DNA of 64,000 nucleotides from Nostoc sp. NMS8 (GTDB lineage: Bacteria; Cyanobacteriota; Cyanobacteriia; Cyanobacteriales; Nostocaceae), in the NCBI RefSeq assembly GCF_017115045.1, contig NZ_JABXKK010000034.1, positions 1 to 64,000 on the forward strand. The letters run 5' to 3'. Below, one piece after another: positions 44,469 through 53,597 of the stretch (positions within the stretch are counted from its first letter, which is position 1; every line of letters starts with the position of its first letter). The notes below the pieces were generated by a model. That model saw only the letters and a list, made by a program, of their open reading frames with translations. It had not been told where the DNA came from and did no database searches. The translations under genes were made by a program, and so were the position numbers.

Positions 44469-44497
44469 GCGTAGGCGTAGCCCGTCGTAGACATCGC
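44469..44497. repeat. 29-nt dispersed repeat, copy 2
   Basis: GCGTAGGCGTAGCCCGTCG... directly abuts the MITE. It is close to the consensus of this family and lies outside any gene. Confidence 0.75.
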
Positions 44498-44645
44498 TAT
44501 ATTTATATATAGCTCCCTTAATATTGTCTAGAACAAATACCAATTTTACAGGTAATGAATCAGAAAAGTGTATATAGAACTACAATACACTTATTTATAA
44601 TCAGATATCAGTCCTATATACTTTACAGAGATTACCAAAATAGTT

Positions 44646-44690
44646 AGATAAGTTGTGGCGATCTGCTTATTAAAGCGCCACAACTTATCT
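44646..44690 (-). terminator. Perfect 15-bp hairpin after the molybdopterin-fold gene
   Basis: AGATAAGTTGTGGCG (44646-44660) pairs exactly with CGCCACAACTTATCT (44676-44690) around a 15-nt loop. It lies 60 nt beyond the minus-strand stop at 44753 and probably ends that transcript. Confidence 0.6.
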
Positions 44691-44752
44691 ACTCACTTCG
44701 AGCTATTCTGTAATAAACTCTCCGTTATAGGCATCTTGAATCAGACGATTTT

Positions 44753-45430
44753 TCAGAAATATTTTGGTTTTAAAGGAGAAGCAGGAGCAGATAATATAAC
44801 GATATTTCTCACATTACTAACGTAACGACCTCCAGCTTTATCACCTGGAACTACTAAACGAGCAAATCCTTCATCTATTAAAGGCACAACTCTACCATCA
44901 CTACCTTTTTTTTCAAATGCAACTAGCACTGTTTTCCCTTCAAAGTTAGGTTGAATTTCACCAATAGCTACGACTGCACCATAACAATCTGTGGCTTCAA
45001 CTAGAACATATTGCCTCAGAAAAGAGTTTTTAGGATTCACCCCAGAATTCCCAGGTTTGAGACCACCTCCGGCTTTGGAATTATTAATCAATTCCCATAG
45101 GGGGATTCCATAGTATGTTTCTGTTTGTGGCCCTGCTCCGGTTTGAAAGCTCACAGTAATTTCAGTAACTAATGCTGGATTTTGGTTTTTTAATAAATCT
45201 CGCAAATTTCTTAGGTTTTGCAAGTTATAGGTGGCTGGATTATTGAGTTCTCCACCCAAGCGAAAACTCGGCGAAGAACCTCCAAGACACTTATTTTGAT
45301 TCCAGACAGAAGGTGTTTTCTCTCCTCGATTCCAGCGAACATCGCGCCTTGATTCAGCTAAAGTAGGCTGCCATAAAACCAGCATCGATAATATTAAAGA
45401 TGCAATGGGTATCTTGCGGTTAAAACGCAT
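44753..45430 (-). CDS. Exported protein with a molybdopterin-oxidoreductase-type fold
   Basis: A 225-residue protein with a signal peptide (IPIASLILSMLVLWQPTLAE). Residues about 60-215 resemble the small sulfite-oxidase-like fold: TYYGIPLWELINNSKAGGG, LVEATDCYGAVVAIGEIQPN and a closing GGRYVSNVRNIVI. The usual full-length enzymes have a Cys that binds molybdenum; the Cys in ATDCYGA could be this residue or could be unrelated. No cofactor maturation genes are near. It may be a stripped-down, cofactor-free member; such proteins are common in cyanobacteria without known function. Confidence 0.65.
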   Translation of the reverse strand: MRFNRKIPIASLILSMLVLWQPTLAESRRDVRWNRGEKTPSVWNQNKCLGGSSPSFRLGGELNNPATYNLQNLRNLRDLLKNQNPALVTEITVSFQTGAGPQTETYYGIPLWELINNSKAGGGLKPGNSGVNPKNSFLRQYVLVEATDCYGAVVAIGEIQPNFEGKTVLVAFEKKGSDGRVVPLIDEGFARLVVPGDKAGGRYVSNVRNIVILSAPASPLKPKYF

Positions 45431-46051
45431 AAAAAATTCTCCGTTTACTATTGAATATTTAAAAAATTAGATAATAGAATAACTGTAGACACCTGCTTAT
45501 AATGGTTTTTGAAAAAACTTTGTTTTTATTAACATGAAACATTATTTATGGCGTATTTTTTATACAAGTTTGTATTTTCGATTGAAGCTATCATACCAAC
45601 TTGGTTGGAAAAAATCAATTCAACTACGTAATTAAACGCTGACTTTATCAAAACTTTAAGTAAAAAGTTGTTTGTTTTGATGAGATTACGCATATTACAA
45701 AACTTCACGAGTAACTACGACTCTGGTGCTTTTGCGACGCTAAGGTGAGTTACCACTAACAGTACTCAGGACTCCTGAATTACTTTTTCAACAAAGAGGC
45801 AGGGGGAATGGGGCACGGAGCGGGGGAAAATGACCCCTGACTCTTGCTGTGGAGCGGAACATGGGACTGATTCCCCCACTTTTTACAAGTGCTTCTCGAT
45901 TTGATTGGGTCGAATCCCCATTTGAACTTTCCCCCTTGCTCCCTGCTCCCTTGCCTCTTTTTCAAGCTAGCGCTCAAAAAGTATTGCTGTCACTTGGGCT
46001 GAAAGCTAGATAACATTGATTCGGGCGTGTTTACTGTTCGGGAGTACCAAA
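45431..46051. other. 621-nt gap with a large GC-rich inverted repeat
   Basis: The part before 45780 is AT-rich without a gene. An inverted repeat fills 45792-45965. Confidence 0.5.
45792..45965. repeat. GC-rich inverted intergenic repeat, copy C
   Basis: The left arm starts AAAGAGGCAGGGGGAATGGG and the right arm ends CTCCCTTGCCTCTTTTT, with about 100 nt between the arms. Same family as copies at 30616, 33777 and 47229. Confidence 0.7.
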
Positions 46052-47227
46052 ATGTCTAAACAGCTGGGTCAAAAAATCGCACCCACACCTATATCGAATG
46101 ATATCAATGTGGTGGATTTGATCGATCAATACTTCACCGCTTACAACTCAGCGCGGTTGCGGGAAATCTGCCAGCTACTGAGTCGCGATGTGCTAACCGA
46201 AAGTGTGACGGTGGGAGTTAGCCTTTCTGGTGCGATGACGCCAGCAGGATTTGGGGTTTCAGCGCTTGCACCCTTAATTCGCAACGGCTTTATTGACTGG
46301 ATGATTAGTACTGGTGCAAATCTTTACCACGATATGCACTACGGATTAGGTTTTGAACTTTTTGCTGGTAATCCATTTTTGGATGATGTGAAACTGCGCC
46401 AAGAAGGCACTATTCGCATTTACGATATTATCTTTGGCTACGATGTGCTGCTAGAAACTGATGCGTTTATCCGCAAAATTCTCCAAGGAGAAGCGTTTCA
46501 AAAGCGGATGGGAACAGCTGAGTTTCACCATTTATTAGGTAAATATGTCCGGGAAGTAGAAAAGCAATTGGGTGTGCAGCATTCCTGCTTATTAGCTACA
46601 GCTTATGAATATGGCGTACCGATTTATACGTCTTCTCCAGGAGATAGCTCAATTGGGATGAACGTGGCGGCTTTAGCATTGGAAGGTTCGCAGTTGGTGA
46701 TAGATCCATCAATTGATGTGAATGAGACAGCAGCGATCGCATATAATGCCCGTGAATCAGGAGGTAAAAGTGCGGCTGTAATTCTCGGTGGCGGTAGTCC
46801 TAAGAACTTTTTACTACAAACTCAACCGCAACTTCACGAGGTCTTAGGACTAGAAGAACGAGGACACGATTACTTTGTGCAGTTTACCGATGCGCGTCCA
46901 GATACAGGCGGTTTATCTGGGGCAACCCCATCGGAAGCAGTCAGTTGGGGTAAGATTGACCCAGATGAGTTACCTAACACAATCGTTTGTTATACCGATA
47001 GCACGATCGCTTTACCACTGGTGACAGCGTATGTGTTGAACAAATGCCAGCCTCGTCCCCTGAAGCGTATTTACGACAGACGAGAAGTCATTTTCGATAA
47101 ACTGCAAAAAGACTATCTAGCAGCCAAAACCCAACCCTCTGATCAGATTCCAGCAGTAGTTGCTGAAAGTGCTTCACAGCAAACAGCGACTTATCCCTGT
47201 GGTCGGCTGATTCCCAATACTCACTAG
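46052..47227 (+). CDS. Deoxyhypusine-synthase-like enzyme (homospermidine biosynthesis type)
   Basis: A 391-residue protein from ATG 46052 with a GGAG site; the frame is open 12 codons further up from a TTG. The deoxyhypusine synthase fold is clear: [50 protein letters not shown] (about residues 190-205), the lysine region [20 protein letters not shown], and [19 protein letters not shown]. The Lys in GGGSPKN matches the active-site Lys that carries the butylamine unit. Bacteria lack eIF5A, and such homologues make homospermidine from putrescine and spermidine or act on related polyamines. This is the likely role here. Confidence 0.85.
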   Translation: MSKQLGQKIAPTPISNDINVVDLIDQYFTAYNSARLREICQLLSRDVLTESVTVGVSLSGAMTPAGFGVSALAPLIRNGFIDWMISTGANLYHDMHYGLGFELFAGNPFLDDVKLRQEGTIRIYDIIFGYDVLLETDAFIRKILQGEAFQKRMGTAEFHHLLGKYVREVEKQLGVQHSCLLATAYEYGVPIYTSSPGDSSIGMNVAALALEGSQLVIDPSIDVNETAAIAYNARESGGKSAAVILGGGSPKNFLLQTQPQLHEVLGLEERGHDYFVQFTDARPDTGGLSGATPSEAVSWGKIDPDELPNTIVCYTDSTIALPLVTAYVLNKCQPRPLKRIYDRREVIFDKLQKDYLAAKTQPSDQIPAVVAESASQQTATYPCGRLIPNTH

Positions 47228-47228
47228 G

Positions 47229-47302
47229 GAAGAGGCAGGGGGCAGGGGGCAGGGAGAAGAGTTTTCCCTTCCGCCCCCCGCCCCTCTGCATCTTTTCAAT
47301 GC
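47229..47302. repeat. GC-rich inverted intergenic repeat, copy D
   Basis: AAGAGGCAGGGGGCAGGGGG faces CCGCCCCCCGCCCCTCTGCA just after the polyamine gene, between convergent genes; it may be a two-way terminator. Confidence 0.7.
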
Positions 47303-47312
47303 CCAATGCCCC

Positions 47313-49658
47313 TCATCCCTTCCGTCCAATCAATAAATAAGTTGTCATCTTCCCTTTGCCTTTAACTTCGATTTCGCCCCGCTTTTCAAATAAAAATTCA
47401 TTACACAAGGACTTATAAATATCTTCTGTAACCTGGATTTTATTAGCAATACCTTGGGATTCCATACAGCTAGCGATGTTTACTGTGTCTCTCCAGAGAT
47501 GATCGCAAGTAGACTCGTTTAGATCAATTTCTTCTGCCACTACGGAACCGCTATGGATGCCGATACGGATGCTGAAATTTTGGTTATTCTCAGTATTGAA
47601 GAGAGCGATCGCAGTTTGCATATCCAGTGCCATAATAGCGATCGCCTTAGCACAATCTTGGCGGGGTGTGTGCAAGCCCCCAACTACCATATAAGCATCG
47701 TTAATAGTCTTGATTCTCTGTAAACCATGTTTTTCGGTGAGGCGATCGAAAGCTGAGAAAATTGGGTTGAGTAAGTTCACTAGTTGAATTGCACTCATAG
47801 AAGCAGCAATTTCGCTAAAGCCGATGATATCTGCAAATAAAACTGTGACATCAGTAAAATCTTCGGCAATGTCGGCTGGTTCTTCTTGAATTTCTTTGGA
47901 AATTGCTGCTGGCAAAAGATTCAGCAATAAACGTTCGGTTTCTACTTGCTGGTGGCGTAGCGCTGCTTCTGCTGCTAGTCGCTGGGTGACATTACGAAAA
48001 ATGCCGCGAATTGCAACCGGATGACCTTCGACAAATTTACAGTTAATGTTACCTTCTAGAAATATTGTTTGACCATTTTTAGTAACGAATGTAGCTGTTA
48101 CTTGCCCAAGCTTTTCTCCTGATAGCACCCGATAAAATCTTTGCAAACAGTGTTGTTTAAAGTCTGGATGTATAATATCAAAAATATTCATATTCGCAAT
48201 TTCGGCTTCGCTGTATCCCAAAGTTTCTCGCCAAGCACGATTAACATATAAAAAACGCCCATAAGCATTGACAGCTTGAATCAAATCATTAGCATTTTCA
48301 AATAAATCTCGATATCGTTCTTCACTTTCTATAAGAGCATTTTCTACTTGTTTGCGTTTGATAAACTGGGCGATTTGGCTACCAATAGAACCCATCATTT
48401 GCAAGAGGTCTTTATCTTTTGGTTGTACATCCCGACTGAAGAAAACCATCACTCCTAAGATTTCACTATCATCTAAGATCGGGAAGCCAAAAGCTGCGTG
48501 TAATCCAGCCTCAGTCGCGGCTTGCGATCGCCTTTTATCTGCATCTTCTGTGATATCTTTAATCCACAAAGGCAAACGTCTAATCCAAATTCGACCAGGT
48601 AAGCCAGCGCCAGGCGTATAGGTAGTTTGCCACGTGATTGCTTTAAATTCTCGGACAGAAATCAATCGACTTGACCAAATTTCCACACACCTTAGTACTG
48701 CATTCAGGCTATCTCCTGGTACTGAAGTACCAATATATTGACTTGGTGTCCAAAGCTCGGCTAAATCCCACCCTAAGTTTTGACAAATCGACTGCAAAAT
48801 TTGCGGAATTACCTGCTTGATACTTTGAGATTCTGATAATATTCGAGTGATAGCATATTGGGCACTTGTACGCTGTTCTCGGTGCTGCCAAGCAGTAATA
48901 TCTCGACCAATGTAGACAATATCTTCTAGTCCTTCTGTTTGTTTCGCAATCACTGAACAAGAAAAAGCAATCAACAGCTTTTCTCTAGTTTTTGTTCGGC
49001 AAACTACCTCTATATTCTGTAAACTTCGCTTCAAATAAGAATGCTGATAAATAGCTTTTAATGATATCTGATTATTGTCAATAATCAGTGATATTGGTTG
49101 ATTAATTAATTCTTCTTCTTTAAAACCAAATAGCTTTTGAGCAGCATGATTAATTCTTTTTATTTTTCCTGTGTTACTTGTTACTAACAAAGCATCTGCC
49201 ATTGAAGTGATTACTTGTTCCATGTAGTTCTCACATGAGATTAAAGCACTTGATAGCAGATTCGTTTCATTAGCTTGCTGTGCTAGCTTTTGCTTTAAAA
49301 CAAGCCTGTCGGTAATATCTTCAATCAGGATAATTAATTTATTTTCTTGCTGTTCGCCGATAATATATATATCTATATATACATAAAGATTATGCTCTGA
49401 ATATCGTTCAATTGCTTGTAGTTCAAACAGTTCTTTGTCCCCTTGTAGAAGAGATTTCAGGATATTTTCCAGTCCTCTCAACTCAGGAAAACTTAGCCGG
49501 ATGTCTTTTCCGCGAATCACGTCCTCAGGATGTTCTGCAAACCGTTGCACTTGCTCGGATGTATCGATGATGCAGAAATTCTCATCCAGTTCCAAGCGTT
49601 CAAATTTAAGGGGAAAAGAAGGTTTGTTAAAAATCCAGTCTAATACTTGGTCTTTCAT
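47313..49658 (-). CDS. PAS-PAS-GAF-PAS class III nucleotide cyclase with altered active site
   Basis: A 781-residue protein without membrane segments. In order: a PAS-like part (about 15-110), PAS (about 145-260), GAF (about 270-435), PAS/PAC (about 450-570), a linker helix, and the cyclase domain (about 590-781). The metal aspartates are present in VTVLFADIIGFSEIA and KTINDAYMVVGG, and the Lys of RIKTINDAYM fits ATP binding. The transition-state Arg of the NxASRME motif is Cys731 here (VNIASCMES, codon TGT at 47466-47468), one C-to-T change from CGT. The neighbouring WGD is WRD. The enzyme may be inactive or may work as a heterodimer. Signals could enter by PAS or GAF ligands. Confidence 0.88.
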   Translation of the reverse strand: MKDQVLDWIFNKPSFPLKFERLELDENFCIIDTSEQVQRFAEHPEDVIRGKDIRLSFPELRGLENILKSLLQGDKELFELQAIERYSEHNLYVYIDIYIIGEQQENKLIILIEDITDRLVLKQKLAQQANETNLLSSALISCENYMEQVITSMADALLVTSNTGKIKRINHAAQKLFGFKEEELINQPISLIIDNNQISLKAIYQHSYLKRSLQNIEVVCRTKTREKLLIAFSCSVIAKQTEGLEDIVYIGRDITAWQHREQRTSAQYAITRILSESQSIKQVIPQILQSICQNLGWDLAELWTPSQYIGTSVPGDSLNAVLRCVEIWSSRLISVREFKAITWQTTYTPGAGLPGRIWIRRLPLWIKDITEDADKRRSQAATEAGLHAAFGFPILDDSEILGVMVFFSRDVQPKDKDLLQMMGSIGSQIAQFIKRKQVENALIESEERYRDLFENANDLIQAVNAYGRFLYVNRAWRETLGYSEAEIANMNIFDIIHPDFKQHCLQRFYRVLSGEKLGQVTATFVTKNGQTIFLEGNINCKFVEGHPVAIRGIFRNVTQRLAAEAALRHQQVETERLLLNLLPAAISKEIQEEPADIAEDFTDVTVLFADIIGFSEIAASMSAIQLVNLLNPIFSAFDRLTEKHGLQRIKTINDAYMVVGGLHTPRQDCAKAIAIMALDMQTAIALFNTENNQNFSIRIGIHSGSVVAEEIDLNESTCDHLWRDTVNIASCMESQGIANKIQVTEDIYKSLCNEFLFEKRGEIEVKGKGKMTTYLLIGRKG

Positions 49659-50090
49659 TATGGTATGGAAACAGACTTTAGACTTATCTTTAAAAGAAAG
49701 ATTTAGAGGAAAGAGAAGATTTTAAGAAATAGGAAGACAAAACCTCTAATTTTTACGATGCAGCGGTTCTCGTTCATGTGAGGTAAACCCGTAGGGGCAA
49801 TAGCCGCTTTGCGTCTACATGAATTGCCCCTACACCTTGCTTAAGTAAGTGGGCATAAATAAGCTCGCGTAATATTTATAATGTATTTCTTTTGGATGAT
49901 TGACAATTGAATAGAATAGTGGTTTTTTGAATATTTGTACTCAATAATGGTCTTCATCTTTAACTTTAACAAAATAGAAGTTGCTAGAATTTAGAAGTGA
50001 ATTCTAGCGACTAACAGATAGCGCAGCATTAGCGAGTATTTTCGAGTCGCATCTTGATTCTGACCGGAGCTAACGGTTCTGAATTCTTCT
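49659..50090. other. 432-nt gap with part of a family B repeat
   Basis: Apart from 49761-49838 the sequence is AT-rich and shows no gene. Confidence 0.5.
49761..49838. repeat. Part of a MITE-like family B element
   Basis: GCGGTTCTCGTTCATGTGAG (49763 onward) to GAATTGCCCCTACACCTT matches the reverse complement of 55862-55948. Its right terminal repeat is missing. Confidence 0.65.
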
Positions 50091-51236
50091 TCAAGATTGT
50101 GCGCTGGCTGCGAGTTGATTCCAGGCTTTAACTACTGTCTGTAAATTCTTGGGTAGGTTATTTTGAGAAATATCGTTGTACTGAACCGTACCCTCTTGGC
50201 TGGTCAGAGTATAGGTGATATAATCAGCAGCGCCACTGGGGGCTGGGTAACTCAAATTCTTAAATTTACTAAACTTAGAACGTTCTAGCGATCGCACAAA
50301 TTGTTTTACCTGTTGTACAGAAACGCGGCGAACACTACGCTCAGAATCATTGGCATCACCAATCCGCACGCGAATCAATCGCCCATCTTTGAGTAAAACA
50401 GTCTCGTAGGTTCTACCAGTAAAACCACCACTGGAGATTTGCCGAAAGACTATATCTCTATCTAAGGGTGGTGGTAACTCGCTAACTGGAATTTGCACAG
50501 GAGTTAGTGTACTTTCATTAGCCTTTTGATTGAGTCTGAGTAAAGAACCTGTTTGATTGGTATGATAAACCAAGTTTTGGTCAACCGCGCCGATAACCAC
50601 CCGCCAACCTGATACTAAAGCTTGAGTACAAAATTCATCAGCATTAGCTAATTCTAAACAGCTATCTCTCCAAGTTTGCTGTTGAGCCTGAATGATCGTT
50701 AGCTGAGAGATTGGCTGTTGCAAACGTCTGGATGCAGCTTGCAAAACAGCATTTTTTACAGATGTGGGTAGTTTATCTGGCAGATTTTCTGAGGGAGTGT
50801 TTGCCGAAGCTAAACGTAGCGAGCGCCCATTGTTATTGGTATGATAAATCCAGTTTTGTTTGCCATTAGATACCACAATTCGCCAACCCGGAATTAATGC
50901 TTGGGTACAGATTTCATCCGGTTGAGGCAGTTCTAAGCAACCATTGCGCCAAGTCTGTTGATTATAGTCAATAATTTGCAGTTCTCTGGTTGAAATTCCC
51001 TGTCTACTGGCTAAATCTCCCAGTACTGCATTAGTTACTAGACGTGGCAAGCGGTTTGGTTTAATATTGTCTTTAAGAACTTCATTGCTTGTTTCTAGGG
51101 AAAAGTTCGCAGAAGCGCCCACAGCACCTTTGATAAGTGTAAAACCGCTAGAAACAGATAAAATTCCACTCAGGATTAAAGCCGTGAAAACCCGCCCTTG
51201 ATTGTTGCTAAAGTAGTTTTTAAACATGAATTTCAT
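50091..51236 (-). CDS. Exported protein with two copies of a ~80-residue Cys-pair module
   Basis: A 381-residue protein from ATG 51236 (the frame begins with TTG at 51251). A membrane anchor or signal sits at about residues 15-38 (VFTALILSGILSVSSGFTLI). Two related modules follow at about 63-143 and 156-235; each has NAVL, QQTWR-x-CLEL, DE-x-CTQALxxGWRVV and YHTN. Each carries a Cys pair 10 residues apart, able to make a disulfide outside the cell. The last third (about 250-380) is a separate domain (LLKDGRLIRVRIGD; SGAADYITYTLTSQEGTVQY). I do not know the family or function. It is encoded alone. Confidence 0.65.
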   Translation of the reverse strand: MKFMFKNYFSNNQGRVFTALILSGILSVSSGFTLIKGAVGASANFSLETSNEVLKDNIKPNRLPRLVTNAVLGDLASRQGISTRELQIIDYNQQTWRNGCLELPQPDEICTQALIPGWRIVVSNGKQNWIYHTNNNGRSLRLASANTPSENLPDKLPTSVKNAVLQAASRRLQQPISQLTIIQAQQQTWRDSCLELANADEFCTQALVSGWRVVIGAVDQNLVYHTNQTGSLLRLNQKANESTLTPVQIPVSELPPPLDRDIVFRQISSGGFTGRTYETVLLKDGRLIRVRIGDANDSERSVRRVSVQQVKQFVRSLERSKFSKFKNLSYPAPSGAADYITYTLTSQEGTVQYNDISQNNLPKNLQTVVKAWNQLAASAQS

Positions 51237-51435
51237 ATTAATATAGAACAAAAAAATGGTATCCAGCTACTAATGGATAATAAAGCATATAATTCCAAAA
51301 CTTTACGAGTTGGAATTAATTTAATATTTGTCTTTTGAAACAGATGTAAAGACAGACGCTAATGTATTGATTGTTTGTTCCTTAATAATTTAGGGAACCG
51401 AAATATTAAACCCTTCCTAGCAATTCTGGAAAGTT

Positions 51436-52521
51436 ATGCTTGTAGATTTGCGTTACCCTAAGTCAGGAAGCCAAGGATCAATCATAATGAAAAAATGGAT
51501 TTGGCTGATACTGTTAGCGCTGATGGCAGTTGTGGTGGTGGGTAGCAGAGGTAGCACGTTTTTTGAACAGCCTCCCTCACCGACGATTGTTGAGCGCATT
51601 CCAGTAGAAACACCTCAACTACAGCCAGAGTCGAAAGAAGTTGACAATATCCTACAAGTATCTACTGACAAGCTGTTAACCCATATCCAAAAGTTAAATT
51701 TTCAGCGCTACACAACAACAGAGCGATCGCTTACTCGCACTTATATCACAACTGAACTGAAAAAATTAGGCTGGAAGCCTAAATTAGAAAAGTTCTCCGA
51801 TGGTGTGAATATTTTTGCCGAACGTCCAGGAACTAACAAAGCCGCAAAAGCAATTCTGGTAGCAGCACATTACGACACTGTTGCCTCATCCCCCGGCGCT
51901 GATGATAATGCCAGTGGTGTAGCTGTAGTGTTGGAAGTCGCCCGGTTACTGGGTTCCCGTCCCACGCCACGAACATTACAGCTAGCTTTTTTTGACCAAG
52001 AGGAAGCAGGACTTTTAGGTAGTCAGGCTTTCGTTAGCAAGACAGCACGCTTGCAAAACTTAGGCGGAGCGATCGTTATGGATATGGTAGGTTATGCGTG
52101 TTACACTGCTGGATGTCAGAAATACCCTGCTGGATTGCCTGTTACTCCACCTAGCGACAAAGGCGATTTTTTAGCAGTAATCGCTGATACAGAACATTTA
52201 TCTTTACTGAGTGCCTTTCAAAACTCACAGAATATCCCATTAACTGCCCTGAATAAACAGGAATCAAATCTGCCAGCAGTGCTAACATTGCCGATTCCTT
52301 TTAAAGGTTTACTGACACCCGATACCCTACGCAGCGACCATGCACCATTTTGGTATCAGGGCGTAGGTGCTGTGCTAGTGACAGATACCGCAAATTTACG
52401 TACTCCGCACTATCATAAACCTAGCGATATTCCAGCTACTATCGAGCGATCGTTCTTCACAGGAGCAGCACAGATTGTAGTCAATGCTACGACTACCTTG
52501 TTAGAGAAGACCGACTTTTGA
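51436..52521 (+). CDS. M28-family zinc aminopeptidase, membrane-anchored
   Basis: A 361-residue protein from ATG 51436; ATG 51487 (MKKWIWLILLALMAVVVV) is a good alternative because the signal anchor begins there. The M28 zinc ligands and catalytic residues are visible: AAHYDTVASSPGADDNASG (His, Asp and bridging Asp, about residues 154-172), FFDQEEAGLLGS (Glu general base and ligand, about 196-207), VMDMVGY (Asp) and RSDHAPFW (last His). The enzyme should face the periplasm or outside. It probably removes N-terminal amino acids from peptides. No partner genes adjoin. Confidence 0.88.
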   Translation: MLVDLRYPKSGSQGSIIMKKWIWLILLALMAVVVVGSRGSTFFEQPPSPTIVERIPVETPQLQPESKEVDNILQVSTDKLLTHIQKLNFQRYTTTERSLTRTYITTELKKLGWKPKLEKFSDGVNIFAERPGTNKAAKAILVAAHYDTVASSPGADDNASGVAVVLEVARLLGSRPTPRTLQLAFFDQEEAGLLGSQAFVSKTARLQNLGGAIVMDMVGYACYTAGCQKYPAGLPVTPPSDKGDFLAVIADTEHLSLLSAFQNSQNIPLTALNKQESNLPAVLTLPIPFKGLLTPDTLRSDHAPFWYQGVGAVLVTDTANLRTPHYHKPSDIPATIERSFFTGAAQIVVNATTTLLEKTDF

Positions 52522-52648
52522 AGGAGGCAGGGGGCAGAGGGCAAAACAGTTCGTTAGCGGTAACGGGGCGTTGAGCTAGTTCCCAGTTCTGAGTAAAGAA
52601 GCGAGATTCCCCACTCATTACTCATTACTCATTACTCATTACTCAGCA

Positions 52649-53092
52649 CTACTGAATAGTCTTTGCTTCCGGGAAAGTCAATGTCCAGTTCTGTTTATCA
52701 TTGAGTTGAAAGTACAAACCTTGGAGAATTAGCCGCAGAGCTATTCGAGTTCTAATAAACTTTCTGACCACATAAGTTCCTGGTTCAGCAAAGATATCAT
52801 CAAAGTTTTTTTTATAACCAGATTGTTTGGAACAATAACTACCAGCACCTTGAACTGTCACTATAAAAAATGGAGCTTGTTTGTATTCATCAGGAATCAT
52901 AAATATTCCATATACGTGGTGACGACCACGCCACGGCTGAATAATAACTTTAGTAGCATGTACTTGGAATTTTGTAGTTTTTGATGCTAAAAAAGGCTCG
53001 AAGTTGCAATCAGAATCATTCACAGTCCACCACAATGTAATAATACTCAGGGAGAGCAGCAAAAGTAAAATATAGCGGAGTCTGCGACGCAT
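52649..53092 (-). CDS. Small protein of unknown function with an N-terminal membrane anchor
   Basis: A 147-residue protein beginning MRRRLRYILLLLLSLSIITL, a basic stretch followed by a membrane helix. The external part (FQVHATKVIIQPWRGRHHVY; FFIVTVQGAGSYCSKQSGY) has beta character but no recognised motif. No close neighbour suggests a function. The coding look is good (balanced composition, clear start), so I keep it as a gene. Confidence 0.55.
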   Translation of the reverse strand: MRRRLRYILLLLLSLSIITLWWTVNDSDCNFEPFLASKTTKFQVHATKVIIQPWRGRHHVYGIFMIPDEYKQAPFFIVTVQGAGSYCSKQSGYKKNFDDIFAEPGTYVVRKFIRTRIALRLILQGLYFQLNDKQNWTLTFPEAKTIQ

Positions 53093-53597
53093 AAAACCAA
53101 GAGAAATTGTTGATGCGGCTAGTAGAATTTGATGAGTAATGATAATGCAGCTACAGCACTAAGACTATCTACCTGCAACATGCTCTAAAGGTCAAAGACA
53201 AAACATTAACTTGTCTTTAAATTTTCGTGTTATCAAAACTTATACTCAGTCTTAGATTTTGGATTAATTCCATATATAAATTGCTCTGGATAAATCATTT
53301 TTAATTGTCACTGTTACAGTATTAAACCTAGCGGAGAAACAATTAGGCTTTTGTGGCTATTAACACTGATTTATGCTCATTTTTTTAGCTGTGATGAATT
53401 CTACAATTTGTTGCTTTTTATCGGCTTTTTTCCCATCAGCAGATACTTTGAGCATATCTGGACGTAGGCGTAGCCTGTCGTAGACATCGCCATCAACTTC
53501 AGGAAAAAATTTACTTTTATTTCTCAGCCATTAATAGGGTAGTCAAATACACAAATATCCGTTATATTCCCGTAAGTAACACTTGGTATAAATATTT
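53093..53597. other. 505-nt intergenic region with one 29-nt repeat
   Basis: 53462-53490 is copy 3 of the 29-nt dispersed repeat (ACGTAGGCGTAGCCTGTCG...). The rest is AT-rich with no supported gene; it should contain promoters for both divergent genes. Confidence 0.5.
53462..53490. repeat. 29-nt dispersed repeat, copy 3
   Basis: It differs from copy 2 (44469-44497) at only two positions and lies in non-coding DNA. Confidence 0.75.

Larger units (their letters stand above)
44126..44752. other. 627-nt gap with hairpins, a MITE and a 29-nt repeat
   Basis: The four elements are described separately at 44327-44362, 44377-44464, 44469-44497 and 44646-44690. No gene is visible. Confidence 0.6.
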
